From: Flavobacterium xinjiangense
GTDB taxonomy: Bacteria; Bacteroidota; Bacteroidia; Flavobacteriales; Flavobacteriaceae
Direction: 5' to 3'
Length of the DNA stretch: 64,000 nucleotides
Assembly (NCBI RefSeq): GCF_900142885.1
Contig: NZ_FRCL01000005.1
Span: forward strand, 222,531 to 286,530
Positions within the stretch are counted from its first letter, which is position 1. Each line of letters opens with the position of its first letter. Shown piece by piece: positions 27,507 through 36,477 of this stretch. A model generated the notes under the pieces. That model had not been told where the DNA came from. It was given only the letters and a program-made list of their open reading frames with translations, and did no database searches. A program made the position numbers and the translations under genes.

Positions 27507-30014
27507 TTACCAAGACTTAGGCATTTTTTGATCTCTAAGTGGAATAAATGCAATGTTATCGTCAGTTTCTTCCGAATTCGTAAAATGGCTAAAACGTTTC
27601 ATCATTTCAGGATCTTCAATAGCTTGTTTCCATTCACATTCAAAAGTATCTACCAACCCTTGCATTTCATTTTCTAAGGCAGCAGCAATTCCTAAACTGT
27701 CATCAATAACCACTTCCTTCAAATATTCTAAACCGCCTTCCAGTTTCTCGAACCAAGTTGAGGTACGTACTAATGGACCTGCAGTTCGAATATAATACAT
27801 CAAAAAACGGTCTAAATACTTGATGCATGTTTCTCTGTCGATTTGTTCAGCAAGCAAGACAGCGTGTTTTGGATTTGCACCGCCATTACCGCAGATGTAA
27901 AGATTCCAACCGCCTTCTACGGCAATTAAACCAAAATCTTTTCCTCTTGCTTCGGCACATTCGCGGATACAGGCAGAAACGCCTCCTTTTATTTTATGCG
28001 GGGAACGAAGTCCTTTGTATCTATTTTCTAATTCGATGGCAAAACCGGCGCTTTCATCCATTCCGTAACGACACCAAGCATTTCCAACACAACTTTTTAC
28101 GGTACGCAGTGATTTTCCATAAGCATGACCACTTTCGAAACCATTGTCAATTAGTTTTTTCCAAATGACAGGTAAGTCATTTAGATGTGCTCCAAATAAG
28201 TCAATACGTTGTCCTCCAGTAATTTTGGTATATAAATCATATTCTTTGGCTACTTCCCCAATAACGATTAATTTATCAGCTGTAATTTCGCCACCCGCAA
28301 TTCTTGGTACAACAGAGTAGGTACCATTGCGTTGAATATTTGCCAGGAATCTGTCATTAGAATCCTGAGCCGTTACATGCTTATTGGCTGTGTCATTGTA
28401 AATACTAGAAAATATAGAAGAGAGAACTGGTTTACAAACCTCGCAACCATCTCCTTTTCCTACTACTCCTAATACTTCATTATGACTGGTAAATTTGTTG
28501 ATTTTTATAATGTCGTATAATTCTTGTCGGTTGTAAGCAAAGTGCTCGCAAATGACATCTTTTACTTCTTTTCCTAAAGATTTTTGAGTTGCTTTTACCA
28601 AATCTACTACCATAGGTTTACATCCTCCGCAGCCTGTTGTTGCTTTTGTATGCTTTACCACTTCTCCAAGAGTAGCGCAAGTTTCATCGATGATTGAACA
28701 GCAAATAGCTCCTTTAGTAACATTTTCACAAGAACAAATTACCGCAGTATCCGGTAAGTCCATGGCACTGCCAAATGACGCTGTTTCACCGCCTCTTGAA
28801 CCAAGAATTAAATCTTCCGGGTTTTTTGGTAATGGCATGGCATTGCTATAAATTTGGAACAATGCATTATAATCGCTTGAATCACCTACTAAAATTCCGC
28901 CTAATAGGGTTGTGGAATCTTTGGTAACATTGATTCTTTTATAAATTCCACTTAATTTATTTTCGTAAACAATGGCGGTTGCCTCCTCATTTTCTATAAA
29001 AGGATCACCAAAACTCGCAACTTCAACACCAATTAATTTTAATTGTGTAGACATATCGATGGTTTCCCTCATCGTTTTTGCCCCTTGCAGGATTTGTTCA
29101 GCGGCTACATCGGCCATCTCATATCCAGGAGAGACTAGACCATAAATCATATGATTGTAAAGTGCTACTTCTCCTATAGCATAGATATAAGGGTCAGAAG
29201 ATTGCATTTTGTTATTTACCACAATTCCTCCTCGCACGCCTACTTCCAACCCGGAAACCCTGCCTAATTCGTCTCGTGGTTTTATCCCCGCCGAAATTAC
29301 CAGCATATCCACTTTCAGGAGGTTTTCTCCCTCAAACATCATTCCTGTGATGGCATCTTCACCTGCAATGTATTGTGTTGATTTATTAAGATGAATGCTA
29401 ATGTTGAGTTCTTCGATTTTTGACTGTAACATATCACTGGCACCTTTGTCCAGTTGTCTCGGCATCAATCGAGGAGCAAATTCCACAACATGCGGATTTA
29501 GTCCTAAATCATAAACAGCTTTAGCGGCTTCAAGTCCTAACAATCCGCCACCAAGTACAGCAGCTTCAGTGGCTCCTTTTTGTTTTATTTTTTTGGCGTA
29601 TGCCATAATTGCATCCAAATCCTCTATGGTTCTGTAAACAAAAACTCCTTCTTTATCAACACCTTCAATAGGCGGCACAAAAGCAGCTGAACCTGTAGCT
29701 AAAACTAAGTAGTCGTAGGTATGTGTTTTTTCTAAATGAGTATGTATCGTTTTTTGTTCTCTGTTAATATCAGTGATTAATTCAGAGGTGTTTAGCGTAA
29801 TGTTATTTTCTTCATACCAATTTGAGGTTGATAGTGATAAGTCGTCAGCGCTTTTCCCTGCAAAGTATTCGCTCAAGTGAACTCTATCGTATGCGCGTCT
29901 TGGCTCTTCGCCAAATACGGTGAGTTGATATTCTTCCTGTCGAGATTTTGCAATGAATTTTTCACAAAATTTGTAACCTACCATGCCGTTTCCGACTACT
30001 ATTACTTTAATCAT
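27507..30014 (-). CDS. nirB: Assimilatory NADH nitrite reductase large subunit NirB
   Basis: The 835-residue enzyme reduces nitrite to ammonium in the cytoplasm. The N-terminal ~390 residues bind FAD (VVGNGMVGYKF) and NAD (VLGGGLLGLEAA). Two Bfd-like segments follow, the first with CSCENV and TGCGGC, the second degenerate with GDGCEVC. The C-terminal siroheme/[4Fe-4S] reductase domain has CVGNAWC (C-x5-C) and CIRECA (C-x3-C). It leads the nirB-nirD-DUF4202 group. The fused nitrate reductase to the left carries the same FAD and Bfd modules, so these parts probably share an origin. The promoter carries the island's palindrome. Confidence 0.97.
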   Translation of the reverse strand: MIKVIVVGNGMVGYKFCEKFIAKSRQEEYQLTVFGEEPRRAYDRVHLSEYFAGKSADDLSLSTSNWYEENNITLNTSELITDINREQKTIHTHLEKTHTYDYLVLATGSAAFVPPIEGVDKEGVFVYRTIEDLDAIMAYAKKIKQKGATEAAVLGGGLLGLEAAKAVYDLGLNPHVVEFAPRLMPRQLDKGASDMLQSKIEELNISIHLNKSTQYIAGEDAITGMMFEGENLLKVDMLVISAGIKPRDELGRVSGLEVGVRGGIVVNNKMQSSDPYIYAIGEVALYNHMIYGLVSPGYEMADVAAEQILQGAKTMRETIDMSTQLKLIGVEVASFGDPFIENEEATAIVYENKLSGIYKRINVTKDSTTLLGGILVGDSSDYNALFQIYSNAMPLPKNPEDLILGSRGGETASFGSAMDLPDTAVICSCENVTKGAICCSIIDETCATLGEVVKHTKATTGCGGCKPMVVDLVKATQKSLGKEVKDVICEHFAYNRQELYDIIKINKFTSHNEVLGVVGKGDGCEVCKPVLSSIFSSIYNDTANKHVTAQDSNDRFLANIQRNGTYSVVPRIAGGEITADKLIVIGEVAKEYDLYTKITGGQRIDLFGAHLNDLPVIWKKLIDNGFESGHAYGKSLRTVKSCVGNAWCRYGMDESAGFAIELENRYKGLRSPHKIKGGVSACIRECAEARGKDFGLIAVEGGWNLYICGNGGANPKHAVLLAEQIDRETCIKYLDRFLMYYIRTAGPLVRTSTWFEKLEGGLEYLKEVVIDDSLGIAAALENEMQGLVDTFECEWKQAIEDPEMMKRFSHFTNSEETDDNIAFIPLRDQKMPKSW

Positions 30015-30039
30015 GACTCGTTAATTAAGTATTATTATG

Positions 30040-30061
30040 CAAATATAAGTATTAATACGTA
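30040..30061 (-). promoter_or_regulatory. Operator and -7 element of nirB
   Basis: Palindrome TAAGTATTAATACGTA (30046-30061) overlaps by two bases TATATTTG on the minus strand (30040-30047), which fits the TAnnTTTG consensus, 26 bases before the nirB start. A further half copy (AAGTATTAT at 30028) and ATACTTAAT at 30068 flank it. The arrangement is the same as at narK and nasA. Confidence 0.72.
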
Positions 30062-30207
30062 ATTAAAATACTTAATTATATGATTTTGAAATTTATTAGC
30101 AATTCTTCAAAAAAGGGAGTTTTAAATAGGGTATTTATAATTAAAGTATTGTTTTGGTGCATAAAAGTATTTTGTAATTGGGGGTTAAAGTGATATTTTG
30201 ACAAAAA

Positions 30208-30237
30208 AAAGCTCCCAAAATAGTGTTTGGGAGCTTT
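30208..30237 (-). terminator. Terminator of the arsenic operon
   Basis: Stem AAAGCTCCCAAA against TTTGGGAGCTTT (12 pairs) around a six-base loop. On the minus strand it is followed by a T-run. It lies 51 bases beyond the end of the arsenite efflux gene. Confidence 0.88.
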
Positions 30238-30287
30238 GTGTTAATTTAGAATTATGTACGTATTATTTTAAAATTTTCCTTTAGAAA

Positions 30288-31331
30288 TTACTTAGATTGG
30301 TAGTATTTTTTTCGCAACCAAAAGGCAACATTTACTAAAATGATTAAAGCCGGGACTTCCACTAATGGACCTATAACTCCGGCAAATGCTTGTCCGCTAT
30401 TGATACCAAAAACTCCAATGGAAACTGCAATTGCCAATTCGAAATTATTACCGGATGCTGTGAATGAAAGTGCAACCGCATCTCTATAATTAGCCCCTAC
30501 TTTTTTGGAAACAAAAAACATCAGGAAAAACATAATGGTAAAGAAAATGACTAGAGGAATGGCAATTCTAATTACATCCAGTGGCAAATCAACAATCATT
30601 TCGCCTTTTAAACTAAACATGATTACTATTGTAAAAAGCAATGCAATCAAGGTTATTGGAGATACAAATGGAATGAACTTTTGATTAAACCATTTGTCGC
30701 CAATGAATTTCTTAATGGTATAACGGCTAATCACCGCTAATGTGAATGGAATTCCTAAATAAATACCAACGGTTGTAGCAATTTGTGCCACGGTAATATT
30801 TAGTTCCAACCCTTTTATTCCGAATAATGGCAACATGATTTCCAGATAAAAATAGGCATATAAACCAAAGAAAAACACTTGAAGCAAACTATTAATTCCG
30901 ATTAAACCGGCCGTTAATTCCCTATTTCCTTCGGCTAGTTCATTCCATACAATTACCATTGCAATGCAAGGGGCAATACCAATTATAATTAAACCGGTCA
31001 TGTATTCCGGATAATCTTTCAAAAAGAAAGTGGCCAATAAAAACATTAAAAACGGACCAACAAGCCAGGTGATTAAAAAAGAAGCAGTCAGTAATTTTGG
31101 CTTCTCAAACATTTGAGGAATTTTCGAAAAATCAATTTTTGTCAAAGGGGGATACATCATTAGTATTAGACCGATTGCCAGGGGAATGTTTGTCGTTCCA
31201 CTTGAAAACGAATTGATGAAACCACTGCTCGAAGGTATAAAGTATCCTATGGAAACACCAATTGCCATTGCCAGAAATATCCAAAGTGTCAAGTAACTGT
31301 CAAGAAAATTTAATCTTTTTTTAGCTGCCAT
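30288..31331 (-). CDS. acr3: Arsenite efflux permease, ACR3 family
   Basis: The 347-residue membrane protein with ten predicted segments pumps arsenite out across the inner membrane. Family hallmarks are TTNIPLAIGLILMMYPPLTK near residue 50, GIAPCIAMVIVWNELAEGN with the catalytic Cys in segment 4, and SFTASGNNFELAIAVSIGVFG in segment 9. It is the last gene of a four-gene ars operon, just two bases after the arsenate reductase stop, and is followed by a strong terminator. Confidence 0.96.
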   Translation of the reverse strand: MAAKKRLNFLDSYLTLWIFLAMAIGVSIGYFIPSSSGFINSFSSGTTNIPLAIGLILMMYPPLTKIDFSKIPQMFEKPKLLTASFLITWLVGPFLMFLLATFFLKDYPEYMTGLIIIGIAPCIAMVIVWNELAEGNRELTAGLIGINSLLQVFFFGLYAYFYLEIMLPLFGIKGLELNITVAQIATTVGIYLGIPFTLAVISRYTIKKFIGDKWFNQKFIPFVSPITLIALLFTIVIMFSLKGEMIVDLPLDVIRIAIPLVIFFTIMFFLMFFVSKKVGANYRDAVALSFTASGNNFELAIAVSIGVFGINSGQAFAGVIGPLVEVPALIILVNVAFWLRKKYYQSK

Positions 31332-31333
31332 TA

Positions 31334-31966
31334 TTATGATTTTATTTTAGAGAAAACATAGAACATTTCGGTTGCAATTTGTAAACTGCGTTCCTGATAT
31401 TTTTCTGCTTGTTGGGGTGTATTGTCAAATGCTTTTGGATCTTCAAATGTGATTGGAATACGCATTTCAGCACCTGCGATAAACGGGCAACCTCCATCTG
31501 CTTGCGAACAAGTCAATATCGCTGCAAATTCACTTTGGGGATTAAAATCATCATCATAGGTTTTGGAAAAACAAATAATAGGATGCTCGTTTGGCGCATA
31601 TTTTATGGCATAAATTGGATTACTCCCCTCAGCAATGATTTTAATTTTAAATCCTGATTGTTCCAATGTTTTGGCCGCCATAGGAAATAAAGCAGTGGCT
31701 TCAGTTCCCCCAGAATAGCAGAATACATTTTTGATATTGAAATGTGCCGCTGCTGTTTGCGCCCAAACTTGAGATAGATGGCTTCTTCTCGAATTGTGGG
31801 TGCAAATCAAGTTAAGTCTGATTTCTTGTTGCTTGTTAACTTTGTTTTGAATAAAATCAATAAGTGGTTGCAAAATAATTTTGCGCTCAGCTAGTACACT
31901 TTCAAGATCCAAAGAACGGATTATTGTTTCTATTTCTGCAAATAGGATGGTTTTGGTTAAAGTCAT
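31334..31966 (-). CDS. Arsenate reductase-like low-molecular-weight phosphatase
   Basis: The 210-residue protein has an LMW protein-tyrosine-phosphatase fold. The catalytic loop LICTHNSRRSHLSQVWAQTA is the CxxNSxRS form found in thioredoxin-dependent arsenate reductases. Further cysteines occur in ILTCSQADGGCPFIAGAE, where ArsC-type redox partners usually sit. An N-terminal extension of about 55 residues precedes the phosphatase fold. With the neighbouring arsenite pump, reduction of arsenate to arsenite is the natural role. Confidence 0.88.
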   Translation of the reverse strand: MTLTKTILFAEIETIIRSLDLESVLAERKIILQPLIDFIQNKVNKQQEIRLNLICTHNSRRSHLSQVWAQTAAAHFNIKNVFCYSGGTEATALFPMAAKTLEQSGFKIKIIAEGSNPIYAIKYAPNEHPIICFSKTYDDDFNPQSEFAAILTCSQADGGCPFIAGAEMRIPITFEDPKAFDNTPQQAEKYQERSLQIATEMFYVFSKIKS

Positions 31967-31982
31967 TTTATAATTTTAAGAA

Positions 31983-32453
31983 TTAACAGCAGCCTCCTCC
32001 GGGAGTACAACAGCTAGATTGTGTTGGAATTTCGGATAGTTTTGCTTTTTGTTTTTCGGCAGGAATTCCACATTGATCTTGGGCCAAACAAGCCGTTTGT
32101 TTGTTTAATAAAGTGAATGCTGTTCCATTGAAACCAATATCGTATTTTCCAATTGTTTCGCCTTGAAATTCTACTTCTACTTCATAATCTTCAATACCCA
32201 AAACTTTTTCGGACAATGCAATTATATCCAAAAGCTTTTTTGGTTTCAAACGATGCTCAAAATCATTGGCATCCCACAACTGGAAGTTTACCACGCTCTC
32301 ATTTCTAACTTTTCCTCCGCAATCAATAAAATTCCGAGTGATAAGTCCCACCTCAGTTACGTGAAAATGCTCTGGAACATAAGTTCCATTTGGCAATACA
32401 AAAGCAACGTTGTCTAACGTGCTCAACTGTTTTTTAATTTCTGATAGTTTCAT
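31983..32453 (-). CDS. DUF6428 protein of the arsenic operon, Cys-rich tail
   Basis: The protein has 156 residues. VLPNGTYVPEHFHVTEVGLI and the IDCGGKVR segment match the family annotated DUF6428, usually found in ars operons. The C-terminal end (SSCCTPGGGCC) has four cysteines that could bind arsenite or a metal, and more cysteines occur in ACLAQDQCG. It lies between arsR and the arsenate reductase with short gaps (18 and 16 bases), so it is co-transcribed. A role as an arsenic-binding or carrier protein is inference from the tail and the context. Confidence 0.85.
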   Translation of the reverse strand: MKLSEIKKQLSTLDNVAFVLPNGTYVPEHFHVTEVGLITRNFIDCGGKVRNESVVNFQLWDANDFEHRLKPKKLLDIIALSEKVLGIEDYEVEVEFQGETIGKYDIGFNGTAFTLLNKQTACLAQDQCGIPAEKQKAKLSEIPTQSSCCTPGGGCC

Positions 32454-32471
32454 TTTTTTATAATTTAAAAA

Positions 32472-32804
32472 TTAACAACATTGATTTTTTTTATTTTCTA
32501 AATAGGTATTGATGTGTTGAAAAAAACTTTTTATTTTATTAAAACCTTCTTCGTTGAGACAATAACAGATAGCATTTCCTTCAAAATTTCCTTTTATAAG
32601 TCCGGCATTTTTTAGTTCTTTCAAGTGCTGCGAAACGGTAGGTTGTGCTAATGGCAATTCGTTTACGATATCGCCGCACATACAACTGTTTACGTTGATT
32701 AGGTGCTGAATAATGGCAATACGGGCGGGATGACCTATGGCTTTCGCTAATGTTGCCAGTTCGTTTTGCTCGTCTGTGAAATGTTCTGATTTAGTAATTC
32801 CCAT
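32472..32804 (-). CDS. arsR: ArsR-family arsenic-responsive repressor
   Basis: From the ATG at 32804 the protein has 110 residues; a TTG further upstream is less likely. The winged helix is seen as [20 protein letters not shown]. The metal site is the CMC of NSCMCGDIV on the first helix of the HTH, and a CC pair closes the C-terminus. It represses the ars operon and lets go when arsenite binds. It is the first gene of the operon, and an inverted repeat overlapping its start codon is a likely autoregulatory operator. Confidence 0.94.
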   Translation of the reverse strand: MGITKSEHFTDEQNELATLAKAIGHPARIAIIQHLINVNSCMCGDIVNELPLAQPTVSQHLKELKNAGLIKGNFEGNAICYCLNEEGFNKIKSFFQHINTYLENKKNQCC

Positions 32805-32834
32805 CGTTATATATTTATATTGCAATATTACGAT
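32803..32834. promoter_or_regulatory. Candidate ArsR operator
   Basis: Imperfect inverted repeat, ATCGTTATAT (32803-32812) against ATATTACGAT (32825-32834), with an AT-rich core. It overlaps the arsR start codon, as autoregulated ArsR operators often do. Confidence 0.5.
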
Positions 32835-33031
32835 ACTAGCGGTTAATAACCAAATTTGGAATAATATTTTTTTAGGACTTAATCAGTTAGCAAGAAGGTA
32901 TTTCGGGCTTCATTATTGTAAATGGTTGTGCATCAATGTGAAAATTAGAATTCCCAGCGCACAAATAGCCATAGAAGGCTTGCCCTTGATTTGTATTACG
33001 AGATATTTGCTTCTTTTTTACCAATTGTAAT

Positions 33032-33415
33032 TCACATCCATTTTGATAAAAAGTCAATTAATTCTTCCCTCAATTCTTTAAACAGTTTTTCAAAAGTTGC
33101 TATGCTTTCTCGGTGTTTTTTATGGTCAGAAAATCGTTCATGGTCTATAGAATTCGCATTATCATGCGTTGCTGCCTCAAGAAACATTTCGTGGCTATTA
33201 ATATCATGACTCAAGATGTCAATTTGTTCCTTTTGAATTGTTAGTTGGTTAATAAAATGATCAGCTAAGGAACGAACTTCGCTAGACGTGTTTTTTTCTG
33301 CGACCTCCAAAATTCGCTTATCCATAATTTTAAGTTCATCATTGTAGAACAAAAGTTTGTTTAACCATGTTTTGTGCTCTTCATGTAACTGATAAATTGT
33401 TTTTTTAGTTTCCAT
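33032..33415 (-). CDS. Hypothetical helical protein
   Basis: The protein has 127 residues, all helical and highly charged, with heptad-like patterns (for example FINQLTIQKEQIDILSHDIN) that suggest a helical bundle or coiled coil. Several histidines and acidic residues occur (LHEEHKTW, MFLEAATHDN, DHERFSDHKKHRE), which recalls four-helix metal-binding bundles, but I cannot place it in a family. It is monocistronic and lies 228 bases upstream of the ars operon on the same strand. No function is proposed. Confidence 0.7.
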   Translation of the reverse strand: METKKTIYQLHEEHKTWLNKLLFYNDELKIMDKRILEVAEKNTSSEVRSLADHFINQLTIQKEQIDILSHDINSHEMFLEAATHDNANSIDHERFSDHKKHRESIATFEKLFKELREELIDFLSKWM

Positions 33416-33660
33416 TTTTAGTCGTTTTTAAAAGTTTGCCATTAATTGAAATTGAGAAATTTTAAAAAGTAAAAGATTTGATAAAATTTATTCAAAATAG
33501 TAATGCTCATATACTTATTTTGTAATTGCTTGAAATACCAATTAAAATACTTTTTTGTAATTCAAAAAATAATTAAGTTGTTTAAAGTTAGTCATTTATG
33601 ATGTATTAAATGAAAAAAGATATAGATTTTAGGCTACAAAAAAAACGTTTTTTTTAAAAA

Positions 33661-33691
33661 TATCCCTAAACAAAAAATAGGTTTAGGGATA
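33661..33691. terminator. Orphan strong hairpin
   Basis: Stem TATCCCTAAAC against GTTTAGGGATA (11 pairs) with loop AAAAAATAG, in A/T-rich flanks. It lies in the 700-base gap 33416-34115, with no gene ending nearby on either strand. It may end an unseen short transcript. Apart from this and one short ORF, the gap shows only AT-rich sequence. Confidence 0.6.
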
Positions 33692-33737
33692 TTAAAAAAA
33701 AAAATAATTACTAATGCAATGGTAATTCAACTTAGCG

Positions 33738-33905
33738 ATGAAACAAATTATCAGTTCGGTTTCAAAACAATCGATTTTATTGTCCAATATGGAAATCTTT
33801 ACCGTTATTTGCTATCTTATGCTTATTGTCATTGTTTTTTTATTACTTAATACCCATTTAAGACAAACATTTGACCTCTTCAAAAATAGAATTTTGGGAA
33901 ATTAA
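33738..33905 (+). CDS. Possible 55-residue single-span membrane protein
   Basis: The ATG at 33738 opens a frame with a clear membrane helix (FTVICYLMLIVIVFLLLNTH, residues ~21-40) followed by a positively charged end (LRQTFDLFKNRILGN). No good ribosome-binding site is visible and I know no family, so it may be chance, although the hydrophobic helix with flanking charges is typical of real small membrane proteins. Confidence 0.35.
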   Translation: MKQIISSVSKQSILLSNMEIFTVICYLMLIVIVFLLLNTHLRQTFDLFKNRILGN

Positions 33906-34115
33906 AAAGCTGTGAATATTCGTATGAAAACCTTTAAAAACAAAACATCCTTTTCTATGTTTTAGAATAGAATATTTTACTTTTTGGATTCAAAACCTCA
34001 TTTTTATATTGTAAAATCATTGAACGGCAGGCTGTTTTTTAATATTTATAAAACATATTTTTGTTTAAAAATGATTAACTTAGTGTATTGTAAATCAATT
34101 AAATAAAATAGTAAA

Positions 34116-34472
34116 ATGGAAAATAGTGACGATAAATCGGGTTCTCATAAAGGAAAACTGGATAAGGAAGATAAAAATAAAGTCCCGGATTCTCTTTTAT
34201 ATCCGCCAAGTGAGGATATTTATAACCAATTTCAAAAAGAGATAGAAATAGATCCTGAGGATATTTCTAAAAATAAGGCAGCTGTTGAAATAAATAATGT
34301 CAGAGAATTGAATGAGAAAGATTTTGAAGAGGATGTTTCTGGGGCTGATTTAGATATTCCTGGTTCAGAATTAGATGATGAATTTGAAAATTCCGGAAGT
34401 GAAGACGAAGAAAATAACCATTACGGAATAGGTGGTGACAATCACAACAACCTAGAAGAGAATAATGAGTGA
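34116..34472 (+). CDS. Acidic, disordered conserved hypothetical protein
   Basis: The 118-residue protein is strongly acidic and low in hydrophobic residues, so it is probably unstructured. The central YPPSEDIYNQFQKE and the ending DIPGSELDDEFENSGSEDEE, then NNHYGIGGDNH, are a pattern I recognise from many Bacteroidota proteins of unknown function. The Asp/Glu-rich tail could bind calcium or basic proteins. It stands alone; the next gene is on the opposite strand. Confidence 0.85.
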   Translation: MENSDDKSGSHKGKLDKEDKNKVPDSLLYPPSEDIYNQFQKEIEIDPEDISKNKAAVEINNVRELNEKDFEEDVSGADLDIPGSELDDEFENSGSEDEENNHYGIGGDNHNNLEENNE

Positions 34473-34515
34473 CGCTATTGTTTACTTACGTATGGTTATT
34501 TATCATGGGTTAATT

Positions 34516-35574
34516 TTAGTGTATATTAATGTAGGTGTACAACGCAAATAGCACCACTAGAACAGTTATAATAAGTAGATTTATAATTATTATCGCACTA
34601 CTTTTGAATAAAGAAATCATGATTTTTTCTTTGTAAAAGCGGCGGTGTGCCGGGAAGAAATAATAAATCATCCAAAATGTCCCAACTGCTTTTATGCTGA
34701 AATGAATCCATTCTAAAATTGGAGTACTGTCAAATAACAGGAAAAATTTATTTATGAAAAATAGTATTAAAATGAGTAATAGCAAGAAAGAAAAATAATG
34801 CAAAGTGAAAATTCCGTTGTCAAAATACACCCATTTTTTCTTATGATGGAAAAGCCATAAAATTAAGGCAAAAACAGGCATATACATAAACAATACTTTT
34901 GGTAGATTATTGGTAAAAGAATCACTGAATTTTTCAATAATTTCTTCATTTGTATTTTCCTCTTTTACGGCAAGCCATTTTTTTAGGAACCAATATTCGG
35001 TTGAGGTGACTTTTACTTTTTCGGTTCCATTTTTTTGTATCGAGTCTAATTCATTAATGGATTTATATCCAAAATCTGCAACTTCTTTTTTGTCAATTTC
35101 TTCGGTTTGTTGAAGTATTTTTTTAATAGTGTCATTATTTTTTTGGGAAAGAATACCCACTTTTGTAAGTCCATCAACACTTTTTTCTTCAATATGTAAA
35201 GAATCTAGTGAAGGAACAATAACCTGATCTTTTTTAGTTTCACTTTTTACGGCTGAATCTAGAGGGAATAGTGAGATTAGTAAAAAAGTTATAAAACTGA
35301 TAAAAATATAAAGTCGTATTGGAGCCAAAAAAGACAAACGCTTTCCAGATAGATAAGCGATTGTTAAAGCTGCAGGTTTAAAAAATAAATAGAATATTGT
35401 TCTCCAAAAAGCATTGTCATAATGGGTTAAGTCTTCAAAAAAATGAACAAACAAGTTATGAAAAGATTTACTTGTTTTTGTGTTTTCTTGTCCGCAGTTA
35501 GGGCAAAAACGCTCGATAACAGCGTGATTACAATTGAGACAGGTTTTATCTTTTCTAAGTTTTTCTTTTGACAT
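34516..35574 (-). CDS. DUF3667 membrane protein with zinc ribbon
   Basis: The protein has 352 residues. The N-terminus has a zinc-ribbon (CLNCNHAVIERFCPNCGQENT), followed by LFVHFFEDLTHYDNAFWRT, the conserved core of DUF3667. Four or five membrane helices follow: the first near 85-105, then a ~110-residue soluble loop, then a C-terminal group of three or four. It is found widely in Bacteroidota with unknown function. It is monocistronic. Confidence 0.87.
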   Translation of the reverse strand: MSKEKLRKDKTCLNCNHAVIERFCPNCGQENTKTSKSFHNLFVHFFEDLTHYDNAFWRTIFYLFFKPAALTIAYLSGKRLSFLAPIRLYIFISFITFLLISLFPLDSAVKSETKKDQVIVPSLDSLHIEEKSVDGLTKVGILSQKNNDTIKKILQQTEEIDKKEVADFGYKSINELDSIQKNGTEKVKVTSTEYWFLKKWLAVKEENTNEEIIEKFSDSFTNNLPKVLFMYMPVFALILWLFHHKKKWVYFDNGIFTLHYFSFLLLLILILFFINKFFLLFDSTPILEWIHFSIKAVGTFWMIYYFFPAHRRFYKEKIMISLFKSSAIIIINLLIITVLVVLFALYTYINIH

Positions 35575-35847
35575 GAGTTTAAATAATGATCAATTCAGGT
35601 TTGCAAATCTATTGAAATTAGATACTGTTATAGGTATTTTGGACTTATTTAGCCTTTAATTAACTTTAAAATTAGAGGAAATTAATCGTTTTAAGTGACA
35701 ATAATTAGGGATTTAAGTCGAGTATGAATCTGTCTGGAAGCAGTGTATTTGTATGTGGAATGGTTTGAATTATCGTCAAAAGTGATCTTATATTTCTGAG
35801 AAGTTAAAAAGCATTAATAATCAAATTGAATTTTAAAATTTTTTGCA

Positions 35848-36426
35848 ATGCCTTCAAAAAAACACAATCAGAAGAGTAATTTTAGCGCAACATCGGAGCC
35901 GCAAGAAACTATCAATCAAACTTCAAAGGAATTGATTTTTGTAGTACAAAAACATGCTGCGTCACATTTGCATTATGATTTTCGGTTAGAAATGGATGGT
36001 GTTTTAAAAAGCTGGGCAATACCTAAAGGTCCGTCAATGAATCCTGAGGAGAAAAGGCTTGCGATTATGGTAGAAGATCATCCCTACAGTTACAAGGATT
36101 TTGAAGGTACTATTCCAGAGGGTAATTATGGTGCTGGAGCTGTTATTGTTTGGGATAACGGGACTTATATTTTGGCTGATGAACAAAATAACGATAATAT
36201 TGAAACTATTTTAAAATCAGATTTGCAAAAAGGACACCTTAGTTTTATCCTTAAGGGAAAGAAATTAAAAGGGGAATTTACTTTGGTTAAACTAAAAACT
36301 AAAAAAGAAAACACTTGGTTGTTGATCAAGAAAAGGGATCAGTTTGCTATTGAAAGAGATATTTTAGAAGACAATAATTCTGTAATTTCTAATCTGACTT
36401 TAGAGCTTTTGAAAAGTAAATCTTAA
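35848..36426 (+). CDS. Stand-alone LigD-type 3'-phosphoesterase domain
   Basis: The 192-residue protein matches the N-terminal DNA polymerase ligase (3'-phosphoesterase) domain of bacterial LigD. The active-site histidines and Asp are in [15 protein letters not shown], with the metal-binding His in [13 protein letters not shown] and the [12 protein letters not shown] loop. Such domains trim 3' phosphates and ribonucleotides at broken DNA ends. It has no ligase or polymerase part. A near-identical domain is fused to the ligase encoded at 49722-51254, with similar DNA sequence over long stretches, so this copy probably arose by duplication. It stands apart from the Ku/LigD group by 12 kb. Confidence 0.92.
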   Translation: MPSKKHNQKSNFSATSEPQETINQTSKELIFVVQKHAASHLHYDFRLEMDGVLKSWAIPKGPSMNPEEKRLAIMVEDHPYSYKDFEGTIPEGNYGAGAVIVWDNGTYILADEQNNDNIETILKSDLQKGHLSFILKGKKLKGEFTLVKLKTKKENTWLLIKKRDQFAIERDILEDNNSVISNLTLELLKSKS

Positions 36427-36477
36427 CTATTTACAATGTCTTTTATTTTTTTAAACAGTAAAGGGTCTTGTTCGCTT

